In this document: in pieces, positions 36,793 to 46,969 of the stretch | Numbering within the stretch: position 1 is the first letter of the stretch | Layout: the number at the start of each line of letters is the position of its first letter | From: Thiothrix unzii | Lineage (GTDB): Bacteria; Pseudomonadota; Gammaproteobacteria; Thiotrichales; Thiotrichaceae | Assembly (NCBI RefSeq): GCF_017901175.1 | Contig: NZ_CP072793.1 | Location: 2,294,001-2,358,000, forward strand | Direction of reading: 5' to 3' | DNA: 64,000 nt | The notes under the pieces: generated by a model | The model's database searches: none | What the model saw: only the letters and a program-made list of their open reading frames with translations | Told to the model about the DNA's origin: nothing | Program-made: the position numbers and the translations under genes

Positions 36793-37851
36793 ATGAATCG
36801 TATCCTCCTCATCCGCCGTGACAACATCGGCGACCTGATCTGCACCACCCCACTGATCAGCAACTTACGTAGTCACTACCCCAACGCGGAAATCGACATC
36901 CTCGTCAACAGCTACAACTATCAGGCCGTGGAACATAACCCTGACATCAACCATGTTTATGTTTACACCAAAGGAAAACACCGCGATGCTGGGCAAAGTC
37001 TACTAGGCGTATACTGGCAGCGCATCAAGCTCACCCTGACACTACGCCGTAAACACTATGATCTTGCCATCTTAGCCAGTGGCGCATTCTCACGCCACGC
37101 CTTGAAACTGGCAAAAAGTGCCAAACCCAAAGCTATCCTCAGTCCAGCTCCCAATGGCGAAGAAATCGATGACATAACAATTTCCGTTCCTGAACCCAAA
37201 CAACCTTTGCATGAAGTCGAAAAAACCCTGCTGTTGCTACAACCCCTAGGTATTTCAGCACAAACGCACCCACTGACTTTGCACCCTGACCCACATGAAC
37301 AAGCCGTACTACGCGCCCAATTGTACGAACAACCTTGGCATCAACACGTTCCCACCATCGGTATCCACATCAGCTCCCGTAAACCCAGCCAACGCTGGTC
37401 GGAGCAGCATTTCAGTGAGCTAATTCAACAACTTCACCAACAATATCAAGTACAGATCCTGTTGTTCTGGGCACCCGGTGATGAAAACAACCCATTGCAC
37501 CCCGGTGATGACCAAAAAGCCGCACGCATCATGGCGCAACTCAATCAGTTGCCCATCCTACCGATGCCGACTACCACGCTGCGCCAATTGATTGCGGGCA
37601 TTAGTTTATGTGACCAGTTTATTTGTAGTGATGGTGGTGCTATGCACATTGCCGCTGGGCTAGGTAAACCACTGGTTTGTTTCTTCGGCGACTCTTGCGC
37701 GGAACAGTGGCATCCGTGGGGTGTTCCGCACGTTCTGCTGCAACCTGACAGTCGTGATGTTGCCGATATTAGCGTGATGGAAGTGCTGCGAGCTTATCAG
37801 CAAGTACTTCACTTGCCACCGCCACATTCTCCCGCAAATGCTTTGGGTTGA
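36793..37851 (+). CDS. GT9 heptosyltransferase-like protein
   Basis: 352 residues from the ATG at 36793 (MNRILLIRRDNIGDLICTTP); a TTG at 36736 would add 19 residues that do not look family-like. Core blocks: GIHISSRKPSQRWSEQHF, FICSDGGAMHIAAGLGKPL and VCFFGDSCAEQWHPWG. The composition is closer to that of waaA than to the AT-rich block. Fourth GT9 gene of the region. Its last 83 bases overlap the end of the convergent aldo/keto reductase gene. Confidence 0.86.
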   Translation: MNRILLIRRDNIGDLICTTPLISNLRSHYPNAEIDILVNSYNYQAVEHNPDINHVYVYTKGKHRDAGQSLLGVYWQRIKLTLTLRRKHYDLAILASGAFSRHALKLAKSAKPKAILSPAPNGEEIDDITISVPEPKQPLHEVEKTLLLLQPLGISAQTHPLTLHPDPHEQAVLRAQLYEQPWHQHVPTIGIHISSRKPSQRWSEQHFSELIQQLHQQYQVQILLFWAPGDENNPLHPGDDQKAARIMAQLNQLPILPMPTTTLRQLIAGISLCDQFICSDGGAMHIAAGLGKPLVCFFGDSCAEQWHPWGVPHVLLQPDSRDVADISVMEVLRAYQQVLHLPPPHSPANALG

Positions 37852-38599
37852 TTGTCCCCAATACCACACTGGTTGCACCCGGCTGGGAAAAAATGAAATC
37901 CAGCGCGTACTCCACCGGGTTCTTACCGCCCAGTTTGTCGAGATGACCGCTGGCAAAGGCTTTTTTTACTAAAAGCCCACGCCCTTGTGCTGCTGCTGAT
38001 TCCAATACCGGCAATTCGTCGGTATATAATGGGCTATACGCCGCCATCACCACATCACAACCCAATTCATACGCTAGTAACGCACCATCGACGGTTTTAG
38101 AAGAAATCCCGACAGCCCGCACCCAACCTTCCTCACGCATCTGCAACAAGGTATCCAGCACCGCCTCTTCACGCAAAATCCGCACATCATCGCCATCTGA
38201 ATGGATCAGCACCATATCGAGATAATCGGTTTTCAGCAGGCGCAAACTGTTTTCCACGCTCGTGCGCGTCCCGATAGCACTAAAGTCAAAGCTGGACTCG
38301 CCGTCAATAAAACGTTCCCCCACTTTGGTTTCAATTACCCATTCGTGGCGTGAATTGGGCAACAACTTGCCAATACGTTCCTCACTCAAGCCGTAAGCAG
38401 GTGCGGTATCGAGCAGATTAATGCCCAAATCAAAACCCAACGCCAACAAATCACGCACTTCATTATCAGAAGGCAACTCAAAACCTTGGGGATATTTCAC
38501 GCCCTGATTGCGCCCAAACTTGACCGTACCCAACCCCAGCGGGCTAATAGTAATGCCAGTTTGGGCAACGGGGCGGCGTTGAGTTAATACGTGTTCCAT
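37769..38599 (-). CDS. Aldo/keto reductase
   Basis: 276 residues from the ATG at 38599 ([15 protein letters not shown]). The catalytic tetrad region is present: LLDTAPAYGLSEERIGKLL (Asp, Tyr), VIETKVGE (Lys) and DMVLIHSDGDD (His). VGISSKTVDG and VVLGTINPKHLREN match the NADPH-binding C-terminal half. Substrate unknown. It starts inside the end of the FAD oxidoreductase gene (16-base overlap), so the two and hldE form an operon. Confidence 0.86.
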   Translation of the reverse strand: MEHVLTQRRPVAQTGITISPLGLGTVKFGRNQGVKYPQGFELPSDNEVRDLLALGFDLGINLLDTAPAYGLSEERIGKLLPNSRHEWVIETKVGERFIDGESSFDFSAIGTRTSVENSLRLLKTDYLDMVLIHSDGDDVRILREEAVLDTLLQMREEGWVRAVGISSKTVDGALLAYELGCDVVMAAYSPLYTDELPVLESAAAQGRGLLVKKAFASGHLDKLGGKNPVEYALDFIFSQPGATSVVLGTINPKHLRENVAVASEVLADKLAALPSR

Positions 38600-39765
38600 G
38601 TGACCTGATCCCAGATTGGAGTGGCGACGGGGGGAAGCGCAAATCCCCACTTTTCTCTCTTGCCCCCTTCCCCCCTTGCGGGGGAAGCAAAAGCGTCTAA
38701 CAACTGACGTGCCAACATCGGGGCAAAAGCCAGCTTAGTAGGCCATGCCACTGTCACATTTGCCACTTGAGTCACACCGGGCTGGTCGGGGCGACCACCA
38801 TCGGATTGCGCCATTTCCGCACGGTCAACATCCCACGTTGCCCATTCGGTATTGCTAAAATCGACCCACGGTAACAACTCAGCCAATTCGTGACGGGTAG
38901 CGGCAATCACCTCGGAAGGCGGTTTACCAACACCCTGTTCCGCAGGTTGCCCGCCGATATACCAAACGGTTTTCCCCTGCGAATCTTTGTGCGAGGTAAT
39001 CGTAGCGCGTGGCTTATCACTCATCCCCAGCGCGTGCGCATAAACCATCGGCATATCGCCGCGCATCATCACCATTTGTAGCGGGCGACGCTGCATCCGT
39101 TGGCTAATCGCAGTGGAAGCCAACAATGCCTCATTACCCGCTCCCGCCGTCAGCACAATCTGTTGCGCCATGACATCCACCACCGTGCCATCGGGCAATA
39201 CAGCCTCGTAATAATACTTGCCATCCCGCAGTCGCAAGCGCGAACGGGCAACATCAACCTGCATCAACGCTTCCGCCAACTGTTCACGCAACGCCATCAA
39301 CAGTGAAGGCACATCCAACACTGGCTCATCCAAACGATACAGTCCGCCATGAAAGGCATCCGTTTGAAATAATTCGGGGTAAGCGTGATTCGGCACGGCT
39401 TCCATGCGACTTTTCATCGCTTTGCTGGCAAAAAATCCGGTTAAACGTGAACCAATACCGCCGGAAGTCCACAATAATTGTGATTCCGCCAAAATATTGA
39501 CGCGCTTAAGATCAACCGCACCCTCGCCATTGAGTGCGCTGCGCCAAATGCGCGGCATATCGCCAATCGCCAGCGTTGCCCCAGTCAGTTTACCCGTCAG
39601 CGCGTATTTCGTACCACCGTGAATAATCCCTTGAGAAGCAATGGTTTGTCCCTTGCCAAGTTCATCCGTCGCCAGCAGTGCGTTAACACCTGCTGCACGC
39701 AATTCCGCCAGCAACCACAATCCTGCGATACCACCACCGACGATCAGCACATCGACGTTCATCAA
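38584..39765 (-). CDS. FAD-dependent oxidoreductase (DAO family)
   Basis: 393 residues. The dinucleotide-binding motif is [19 protein letters not shown] and the DAO-type motif [15 protein letters not shown] follows. The core extends to [17 protein letters not shown], then the last 30 residues ([15 protein letters not shown] and on) look foreign and are encoded across a GC-rich palindrome. The substrate is not identifiable; enzymes of this type oxidise amines or glycerol-like compounds. Overlaps hldE by four bases. Confidence 0.82.
   Translation of the reverse strand: MMNVDVLIVGGGIAGLWLLAELRAAGVNALLATDELGKGQTIASQGIIHGGTKYALTGKLTGATLAIGDMPRIWRSALNGEGAVDLKRVNILAESQLLWTSGGIGSRLTGFFASKAMKSRMEAVPNHAYPELFQTDAFHGGLYRLDEPVLDVPSLLMALREQLAEALMQVDVARSRLRLRDGKYYYEAVLPDGTVVDVMAQQIVLTAGAGNEALLASTAISQRMQRRPLQMVMMRGDMPMVYAHALGMSDKPRATITSHKDSQGKTVWYIGGQPAEQGVGKPPSEVIAATRHELAELLPWVDFSNTEWATWDVDRAEMAQSDGGRPDQPGVTQVANVTVAWPTKLAFAPMLARQLLDAFASPARGEGGKREKWGFALPPVATPIWDQVTWNTY
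38667..38687. repeat. GC-rich palindromic element inside the FAD oxidoreductase gene
   Basis: CTTCCCCC (38667-38674) and GGGGGAAG (38680-38687) form a perfect 8-base stem with a 5-base loop. The flanks are Pro/Gly/Arg/Glu-coding filler. This resembles small palindromic repeats dispersed in some proteobacterial genomes; no second copy was noticed in this window. Confidence 0.45.
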
Positions 39766-41204
39766 GACTCCTTCGCCATATTCTGAATCCGTGCAATGGT
39801 ATTAGTGGTGGAAACCCCATCAACAAAACTCAACACCACCACATCGCCGCCGTTCTCCCACACACAGCGATTACCCGGAATTTTCTGCGGATCATTATCT
39901 CCACCCTTGACCAACAAATCGGGTTTAACCGCACAAATCAATCGTTCCGGCGTATCCTCACTAAAATCCACCACCCAATCGACACAAGCCAATGCTGCCA
40001 GCATTTTCATGCGATTTGCCATCGTATTGACCGGGCGCGTCTCGCCTTTCAATGCCCGCACCGACTCATCGGTATTCACCGCAACGATTAAACGATCGCC
40101 CAACTTACGGGCTTCTTGCAAATACGTGACATGACCGACGTGCAAAATATCAAAACAACCGTTGGTCATCACTACCCGTTCGCCGTGGATACGCGCTTCT
40201 TGCACCGCCGCCAGTAATTGCGCTTCTGAGACCACGCCTTTGAGCTGCGCTTTATGCTGCTGCAACGCCTTGTGTAATTCAGGCACACTCACCGTAGCCG
40301 TACCTACCTTGCCCACCACAATGCCCGCCGCCAAGTTAGCCAATGCCATTGCGTGTTCCACGCTTAAACCCGCACCCATGCTAGCGGCTAATACCGCCAC
40401 CACCGTATCCCCCGCACCCGTCACATCAAACACTTCCTGCGCACGAGTGGGCAAATTAACCGGTGCAGCATCCGGGCGTAATAACGTCATCCCCTGTTCG
40501 CTGCGGGTCAGCAGTAAATTGTCGAGTTCGCAGCGTTGCAATAATGCCTGCCCACGCCGCACCAAATCCGCTTCGTCCAACCAGTCGCCCACTGCTTCTC
40601 GAAATTCCGCCAGATTCGGGGTAATCACCGTTGCACCTTGGTAACTCGCAAAATCCTGCGCTTTGGGGTCAACCACCACCGGCTTACCCGCCGCCCGTGC
40701 CAAAGCCACCAATTGCTGGGCGTGTTCCAACGTACCTTTGCGGTAATCCGACAGCACCACCACATCCACCTCGGCCAGCAATTGGGTAAACTGCGCCAGC
40801 AACGCACTGTGGTCACGCCCCAAAAAACCTTCCTCAAAGTCCAGACGAATCAATTGCTGATGACGGCTGAGAATGCGTAATTTGGTAATCGTTGGCGTAT
40901 TGTCGAGGGTAATAAAACGGGTTTTCACCCCACGCTGCTGCAAAACACGTGATAAGGACTCACCCGCTTCATCGTCGCCGATATACCCCAGCAAGCTCAC
41001 CTGCCCACCAAGACTGGCAATATTTAACGCCACGTTTGCCGCACCACCTGGGCGTTCATCACGCGCATTGGTATTCACATGCACCACTGGAACCGGGGCT
41101 TCCGGGGAGATGCGCGAAGTCTGTCCCGACCAATAGCGGTCAAGCATCACATCACCAACAACCAATACACGCGCCTGATCAAAGGCTGGAATTTGTAAAC
41201 TCAT
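39762..41204 (-). CDS. hldE: Bifunctional heptose-7-phosphate kinase / heptose-1-phosphate adenylyltransferase
   Basis: 480 residues from the ATG at 41204. Residues 1-330 are the PfkB-type kinase ([50 protein letters not shown]). Residues 350-480 are the nucleotidyltransferase ([38 protein letters not shown]). It makes ADP-heptose for the heptosyltransferases encoded in this region. Divergent from lpxL with a 66-base gap. Confidence 0.96.
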   Translation of the reverse strand: MSLQIPAFDQARVLVVGDVMLDRYWSGQTSRISPEAPVPVVHVNTNARDERPGGAANVALNIASLGGQVSLLGYIGDDEAGESLSRVLQQRGVKTRFITLDNTPTITKLRILSRHQQLIRLDFEEGFLGRDHSALLAQFTQLLAEVDVVVLSDYRKGTLEHAQQLVALARAAGKPVVVDPKAQDFASYQGATVITPNLAEFREAVGDWLDEADLVRRGQALLQRCELDNLLLTRSEQGMTLLRPDAAPVNLPTRAQEVFDVTGAGDTVVAVLAASMGAGLSVEHAMALANLAAGIVVGKVGTATVSVPELHKALQQHKAQLKGVVSEAQLLAAVQEARIHGERVVMTNGCFDILHVGHVTYLQEARKLGDRLIVAVNTDESVRALKGETRPVNTMANRMKMLAALACVDWVVDFSEDTPERLICAVKPDLLVKGGDNDPQKIPGNRCVWENGGDVVVLSFVDGVSTTNTIARIQNMAKES

Positions 41205-41270
41205 CGTTATTTTCACACAAAAACAGGAAAAAGCAGGCTGGAAAGTTTACCATAAGCAGCTTATCCAAAC

Positions 41271-42218
41271 ATGAAACTGTACGTGGAAAGAATTTCTGGC
41301 AAACAATTTATGCACCCGCGCTTCTGGCCTACTTGGCTCGGTTTGGGATGTTTATGGCTCGTCACCAAACTGCCTTGGGCGGTGCAAATGTGGCTCGGCA
41401 AAATGATCGGGTTATCCATGTTCCACGCGCTACCGCGACGGCGTTTAATCAGTTGTATCAATTTGGAATTGGCTTTCCCCAACACCACTGTCGATGAACG
41501 TTATCAAATCAATCGTGACCATTTCATTTCCTTAGGAAAAGGCGTGTTTGAAGCGGCTCTCAGTTGGTGGGGAAATGCTGAAAAACTCACACAACGCACC
41601 ACACTGGAAGGTTTAGAACACGTTCTGACGGCACACGAACGTGGCGGGGTAGTCTTACTCAGTGCGCATTTTACCAGTTTGGAACTCGGTGGTCGTTTAC
41701 TCGCACAACAGTTACCGCTGCATGTGGTGTACCGTCCGCATCAAAATCCCCTGATTGAATGGCGTACTGCCCGTTTACGGAGCAAACGTTACGGCAAAGC
41801 CATTCCACGTGATGATATTCGTGCCATGTTACGCAGCCTGCACCAAGGACATGTGGTGTGGTACGCGCAAGATCAAAATTTTGGGCACAAAAACAGCGTA
41901 TTCGCGCCATTTTTTGGCATTCCGGCAGCGACAAACACCGCCACTAGCCGTATTAGCAAACTCGGTCACGCGCAAGTTGTCCCCTTTTTCACGTTGCGTA
42001 CTGAAACAGGTTATTTGCTGCGTTTTCTACCCGCTCTTGAAAATTTCCCCAGCGACTCCATGCTCGCAGACACGACATTAATCAATCACATCATTGAGCA
42101 ACAGGTTCGCGAGTTCCCCGCCCAATATTTGTGGACTCATCGCCGCTTTAAGGACAGACCCGAAGGCGGCAACCGTTACGACGCTTATATTAAGGAATCT
42201 TCATGCAAATCGCAGTAA
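41271..42218 (+). CDS. Lipid A late acyltransferase (LpxL/HtrB family)
   Basis: 315 residues with an N-terminal membrane helix (PTWLGLGCLWLVTKLPWAV). The catalytic H-x4-E is His133 to Glu138 in SAHFTSLELGGR, and YRPHQNPLIEWRTARLRSKRYG and YAQDQNFGHKNSVFAPFFG match the family. It transfers a secondary acyl chain to Kdo2-lipid IVA. It precedes slyD, overlapping its start by 16 bases. LpxL or LpxM assignment is uncertain; the HFTSLE form favours LpxL. Confidence 0.91.
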   Translation: MKLYVERISGKQFMHPRFWPTWLGLGCLWLVTKLPWAVQMWLGKMIGLSMFHALPRRRLISCINLELAFPNTTVDERYQINRDHFISLGKGVFEAALSWWGNAEKLTQRTTLEGLEHVLTAHERGGVVLLSAHFTSLELGGRLLAQQLPLHVVYRPHQNPLIEWRTARLRSKRYGKAIPRDDIRAMLRSLHQGHVVWYAQDQNFGHKNSVFAPFFGIPAATNTATSRISKLGHAQVVPFFTLRTETGYLLRFLPALENFPSDSMLADTTLINHIIEQQVREFPAQYLWTHRRFKDRPEGGNRYDAYIKESSCKSQ

Positions 42219-42697
42219 ACACCGTTGTCACCATGACTTACACCCTTACTAACCCACAGGGCGTGGTATTGGATCAAGCGGATACCGATCACCCTTTCGT
42301 GTACCTGCACGGTGCCAACAACATTATTCCGGGCTTGGAAAATGCGTTAGTGGGTAAACAAGCCACCGATAGTGCAGTGGTTAATGTGACTGCTGAAGAC
42401 GCTTACGGGGAACGTGATGAGCGTTTAACCCAACAAATTCCACGCGAAATGTTTGGCGATGTGCCTACCGAGCAATTGGTTGTGGGAGCGCAATTCCAAG
42501 CGCAAACCAACGGCGGGATTGAGGTTATTACCATCACGGCAGTCGACGACGCGACGATTACGATTGACGCGAATCACCCACTAGCGGGCGTTGCATTGAC
42601 ATTCGATGTCACTATTTTGGATGTTCGCGCTGCTACTGATGAAGAAATGGCTCACGGTCATGTTCACAGCCACGGCGGTTGCGGACACAATCACTAA
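42203..42697 (+). CDS. slyD: FKBP-type peptidyl-prolyl isomerase, SlyD-like
   Basis: 164 residues. Conserved FKBP segments ([31 protein letters not shown]) flank the IF chaperone insert, and the C-terminus is His/Cys-rich ([14 protein letters not shown]), the nickel/copper-binding tail of SlyD. It combines folding catalysis with metal delivery in the cytoplasm. Confidence 0.92.
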   Translation: MQIAVNTVVTMTYTLTNPQGVVLDQADTDHPFVYLHGANNIIPGLENALVGKQATDSAVVNVTAEDAYGERDERLTQQIPREMFGDVPTEQLVVGAQFQAQTNGGIEVITITAVDDATITIDANHPLAGVALTFDVTILDVRAATDEEMAHGHVHSHGGCGHNH

Positions 42698-42719
42698 TTC
42701 ATTAACAAAGGAGACACTC

Positions 42720-43214
42720 ATGGCAACGATTACTTTACAAGGCAACCCGCTAGAAACTGTTGGCACACTGCCTGCGGTTGGCGCAGCCGCTCCGGCCTTT
42801 ACACTGGTTAAAACCGATTTATCTGAAGTCGGCTTAGGCGATTTCGCCGGAAAAACCGTCATTTTAAACATCTTCCCCAGCATTGATACCGGCGTTTGCG
42901 CAACATCCACGCGCCGTTTCAACGAAATAGCCAGCAGCAATGACAACGTAGCTGTGCTGTGTATTTCCGCTGACTTACCGTTTGCACACGGGCGTTTCTG
43001 CGGGGCGGAAGGTTTGGAAAACGTGGTCTCACTGTCTAATTTCCGCAATCCTGCATTTGGCAACGATTATGGCGTAACCATTACTAGCGGCGTATTGGCA
43101 GGCTTATTATCACGCGCAGTGGTTGTGATCAAAGACGGCAACGTAGTTTATACCGAACAAGTACCTGAAATTGTTCAAGAACCTAATTACGATGCGGCAT
43201 TGGCAGCGATTTAA
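42720..43214 (+). CDS. tpx: Thiol peroxidase (2-Cys peroxiredoxin)
   Basis: 164 residues from the ATG at 42720 with AAAGGAG eight bases upstream. Peroxidatic Cys60 lies in [15 protein letters not shown] and the resolving Cys94 in HGRFCGAEG, the Tpx spacing. It reduces hydrogen and alkyl peroxides using thioredoxin. Located 22 bases after slyD and followed by a terminator. Confidence 0.96.
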   Translation: MATITLQGNPLETVGTLPAVGAAAPAFTLVKTDLSEVGLGDFAGKTVILNIFPSIDTGVCATSTRRFNEIASSNDNVAVLCISADLPFAHGRFCGAEGLENVVSLSNFRNPAFGNDYGVTITSGVLAGLLSRAVVVIKDGNVVYTEQVPEIVQEPNYDAALAAI

Positions 43215-43233
43215 CGCTATTACGCCTTGCTAG

Positions 43234-43260
43234 AAAAGTCCGCTCCGTGCGGACTTTTTA
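43234..43260 (+). terminator. Rho-independent terminator after tpx
   Basis: Perfect 10-base stem AAAAGTCCGC (43234-43243) with 43249-43258, loop TCCGT, followed by TTTATTTTAT. Confidence 0.92.
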
Positions 43261-43346
43261 TTTTATGTATAAATATCAATCACATATAGGCAAGAATCGG
43301 ATTCATTGACTACACTCGTGGGATAATTCTTTCAAGGAAACACCCA

Positions 43347-43841
43347 ATGAAACCGCAACTGCTCTTACTGTTAACTGGCCTCGCCAGCATTTACAACCCT
43401 GCATACGCCACCACCGACAACTGCGGCACATCGTTTTACTGTTACGGTAATAGTGCCCACACGTTGGCGGTTACAACGCGCCCCGCGCCCTTGCCGCCAC
43501 CGAATATACGAAGCTTGCCGCAGCGTAACAATGCAATCATGGCATTACGCCCCCGCGCCGCGCCACAGCCTGTCACGCCACGCCGTACCACGCCTTCTTC
43601 GCCCGCAGCGGTAATGCGTCCGGCAGCAGATGTCAGCGTGCGCGTTATTCCTGCCAATCGCCCGCCGGTTGTTACTAACGCGCCATCGTCTTGCGACGCA
43701 CAACGCCAACACCTGTTTACCCTTGCCAAACAGCGTGAAAGCCAAGCGGTAATAGCCTCGCAACGCGGTGATCGTCAGGCATCCATGCGCTTATTCCGCG
43801 AGGCCAATCAATTACGCCAGCAAGCCGCGAGTTGCCGTTAA
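43347..43841 (+). CDS. Secreted Pro/Arg-rich protein, unknown
   Basis: 164 residues with a signal peptide (LLLLLTGLASIYNPAYA). A small Cys-containing segment (CGTSFYCYG) is followed by a Pro/Arg/Ala-rich disordered linker (about 45-110) and a C-terminal helix with a Cys pair (SCDAQRQHLFTLAKQRES, QQAASCR). AAGGAAA precedes the ATG. No family recognised; it looks like a periplasmic structural or binding protein. The stop overlaps that of the convergent RND gene. Confidence 0.7.
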   Translation: MKPQLLLLLTGLASIYNPAYATTDNCGTSFYCYGNSAHTLAVTTRPAPLPPPNIRSLPQRNNAIMALRPRAAPQPVTPRRTTPSSPAAVMRPAADVSVRVIPANRPPVVTNAPSSCDAQRQHLFTLAKQRESQAVIASQRGDRQASMRLFREANQLRQQAASCR

Positions 43842-46800
43842 CCCCGCCGACTGACGACGCGATACAGCACCGGAATCGCAAAAAGCGTCAGTACCGTGGA
43901 AAACCCGACACCCCAGACAATCGCTGTTGCTACCGGCCCCCACAACAGCGATTTACCACCCAAGCCGGTTGCCAAGGAAAACAAGCCCGCCATCGTGGTC
44001 AATGAGGTGATTAAGATCGGAATCAATCGCCGCCGCGCCGCATAAACCGTGGCATATAACACGCTCATTCCCAGCTCAATACGATCATTGGCTGCCGCGA
44101 TCAATACAATCGCCGCATTCACCGCAATGCCCGCCAACGCTACCACGCCGTACAAGGTATACAAACTCAGCGGATTTTGTGTCAGCAACAACCCAAACAC
44201 CACGCCGGTAAACGCCATTGGCACGGTCGACAGAATCATTAACGGCTGCCAATAGCTACTAAACTGCGTTCCCAAAATCAAATACATCAAGCCGATACCA
44301 AACAAAAACAGCACCCCAATCGCATCCAGACTTTCCTGCAAATCATCCAACTGTCCTGCGAAATCCAGATCAATGTTAGGAAACTCCGCTTTACGCTGTT
44401 CCCATGCCGCCAACAACCACTGATTTGCCTGCACCGTATCCAGCGCACACAAGCTGTAATCGGGGGCAGCAGCCGTAAACACCGGCTTTAAACGGCAATC
44501 GTAAAATGGCTCATCCGGGCGTTTCACCAAATCCGCCTCCAACGTAATCGCACGCCGGAAGTTGTAATGACGAATATTCCCAATCGAAACCCCTTCGTTA
44601 GCTTCGACCAACTCACTCAACGGTACACTACCGCCACTGGGCGTGGGCAAACGCACGTCTAGCAATTGCCGGATAGCCTGCCAATCATTTGCCTGACTTT
44701 GCACCCGCACTGCGAGTTTTTCACCCTGATCCTGCATATCAGCGACCACTTCACCATCCACTAACAAGCGCAAGGTTCGCGCTACATTATCCGGTGCAAT
44801 ACCTGCCTGCCGAATCGCATCTTGGCGTAATTTCAGGTTCATTTCCTGCCGACCGGGGCTGGCATCATCAGTAATATCTTTGATCCCGGCATTCGCAGCA
44901 AGGCTTTGCTTGAGGGCATTAGTCGCGGCCTGAATCTCGGCGTAATCATCACCGCGCACCTTAACGCTAATCGGTTTCGCTGCCGGAGGGCCACCCGCCA
45001 ATTCCAAAAACGCAATATTCACCGCGCCCGGCACGCCTTCTACTGCCGACCGCATGGATTCAATAATGGCTTTTACTTCACGTGCGCCAGCAGATAACGG
45101 CTGCAAACTCACCACCAACTGCCCATAACGCGCACCGTACAATGGCTCAGTTTCGGTAAACATCATCCCCGCATATGCCACCACCGACCGCGCATCCTGT
45201 GGCTGTAAGTGTTGTTTCACCTGCTGTTCGACTTCCAAGGTTTTTTGCATCGTCTCGTTTAATGAAGTGGAACTGGGCATTTCCACATTCACGTAGAAAA
45301 TCCGCAAATTATCCGATGCGAAAAAGTTCATCGGAATCAAACCTGCACCAACCACGCCCACGGCGATAAAAAACAGCAGCACCACACCACCCAACGCCGC
45401 ACGCGGATAACGCAATACCTTCAACAACCACCGCGCGTATTTCACTTGCAAAACATGGGTAAAACGCTGGCGGTATTGCTGAATGCGTGACGGTTTGGAA
45501 AAGTCGATTTTGCCGACCCCAACGTGGGCTGGCAGCATCCAAAAAGCTTCGATCAAACTCAAAAACAAAGCCAATGTCACCACCATCGGAATCACTTGCA
45601 TGAATTTGCCTAAAATCCCCGGCAATAACATCAACGGCAAAAAAGCCGCCACCGTAGTCAACACTGCCGTCGTCACTGGCAACGCAACTTCACGCATCGC
45701 CTCCACCGCTGCTGTTATTCCATCCATGCCCTGTTGCAAGCGATAGTAAATGGACTCCACCACCACTACCGCATCATCCACCAGCATTCCCAGCACAATC
45801 ACGACCCCAAGTAACACCGAGACATTCAAGGTTTCCCCCATGCTCGACAACACCCAAAACGTCGCCGCCAAAGTAAACGGAATGCCAATCGTGGTCAGCA
45901 AACCAAGCCGAAAACCCAAAAACAGCCAAGTGACCGCCAACACCAGTAAAAACCCCACCAGCGCGTTGCTTTCCATCACCGCAATCGCTTCACGGGTCGG
46001 CACCGTTTGATCATCCACCAGCGTCAGGGTCACGCCCGTGGATTGTGTTTGGGCATTGCGGGTATCAAGGTAGCTTTGTAATTGCGCCAATAAATCCAGA
46101 CTGTTCGCTTTATCCTGTTTCATCACCGCAAATAAAATCGCGGGTTTGCCATCCAATGAGACCTTTTGCGTGGCTTTTTCACGGGCGCGTTCCACTGTTG
46201 CTACCCGCGCTAACGGCACATCACCTTGCAAACCCGTAATCGGCAATGCCCCCAATGCCTGCGGATCACTATCTTTCCCGCTCAGTCGTACCAGCCAACT
46301 CTGGCGGTCAATATCCACGCTACCGGCGGACAAATCCCGAAACCACACCCGCACCGTATCTGCCAACTGCCCAGGTAACAGCCCCAAGGCTTCCAAAGCA
46401 TGGGCATCAAAGCGCACCTGCAATTCCGGGTCATCCAGCGCGATCGTATCAACCCGCTCCACACCTTTAACCTGCTCCAGTGCTTTTTTGATATTTTTCG
46501 CCTGTACCCGCAAATTCTCATCGTCAGCCACGCCCTGTACCGCAATCATTGCCGCCGGAAACGCATTCGCCGTGGTAATTTCCAGAATAATCGACTCAAC
46601 CGCTTCGCTGGGCAACAAATCTTTAGTGTTTTGGATTTCGCGGCGCAAATCAGCAATGCGCTTATCGAACATACGCTCGTCAATGTCTTCAAAGCGCACC
46701 AGCAAACTGGAAATATTTTCACGACTATTGCTAGAAACGAATTTCATATCCGGCACGCCACGAATCGCCTCTTCCAACGGATCTGTGACGCGCTTTTCCA

Positions 46801-46969
46801 CATCTTCCGCACTCGCCCCCGGCAACGCGGTAATGATGGAAATCCAGTTAAAATTGATCGTCGGGTCTTGCTGGCGCGGCATCGTATTGTAGGCAATCAA
46901 GCCAATCACCAACACCAGCCCAAAAGTCAAATTAGCCAGCACATGATTTTGCAGCAAGCGTTTATACAT
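43838..46969 (-). CDS. RND-family efflux transporter, inner-membrane pump
   Basis: 1043 residues, the full AcrB-type length. N-terminal LANLTFGLVLVIGLIAYNTM, the porter domain (TALPGASAEDVEKRVTDPLE), and TM4 with GMLVDDAVVVVESIYYR carrying the paired Asp used in proton relay. The second repeat ends with VALAGIAVNAAIVLI. It exports hydrophobic compounds, possibly drugs or metabolites. It starts on the last base of the MFP stop (TAATG). No outer-membrane TolC partner is adjacent. Confidence 0.94.
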   Translation of the reverse strand: MYKRLLQNHVLANLTFGLVLVIGLIAYNTMPRQQDPTINFNWISIITALPGASAEDVEKRVTDPLEEAIRGVPDMKFVSSNSRENISSLLVRFEDIDERMFDKRIADLRREIQNTKDLLPSEAVESIILEITTANAFPAAMIAVQGVADDENLRVQAKNIKKALEQVKGVERVDTIALDDPELQVRFDAHALEALGLLPGQLADTVRVWFRDLSAGSVDIDRQSWLVRLSGKDSDPQALGALPITGLQGDVPLARVATVERAREKATQKVSLDGKPAILFAVMKQDKANSLDLLAQLQSYLDTRNAQTQSTGVTLTLVDDQTVPTREAIAVMESNALVGFLLVLAVTWLFLGFRLGLLTTIGIPFTLAATFWVLSSMGETLNVSVLLGVVIVLGMLVDDAVVVVESIYYRLQQGMDGITAAVEAMREVALPVTTAVLTTVAAFLPLMLLPGILGKFMQVIPMVVTLALFLSLIEAFWMLPAHVGVGKIDFSKPSRIQQYRQRFTHVLQVKYARWLLKVLRYPRAALGGVVLLFFIAVGVVGAGLIPMNFFASDNLRIFYVNVEMPSSTSLNETMQKTLEVEQQVKQHLQPQDARSVVAYAGMMFTETEPLYGARYGQLVVSLQPLSAGAREVKAIIESMRSAVEGVPGAVNIAFLELAGGPPAAKPISVKVRGDDYAEIQAATNALKQSLAANAGIKDITDDASPGRQEMNLKLRQDAIRQAGIAPDNVARTLRLLVDGEVVADMQDQGEKLAVRVQSQANDWQAIRQLLDVRLPTPSGGSVPLSELVEANEGVSIGNIRHYNFRRAITLEADLVKRPDEPFYDCRLKPVFTAAAPDYSLCALDTVQANQWLLAAWEQRKAEFPNIDLDFAGQLDDLQESLDAIGVLFLFGIGLMYLILGTQFSSYWQPLMILSTVPMAFTGVVFGLLLTQNPLSLYTLYGVVALAGIAVNAAIVLIAAANDRIELGMSVLYATVYAARRRLIPILITSLTTMAGLFSLATGLGGKSLLWGPVATAIVWGVGFSTVLTLFAIPVLYRVVSRRG

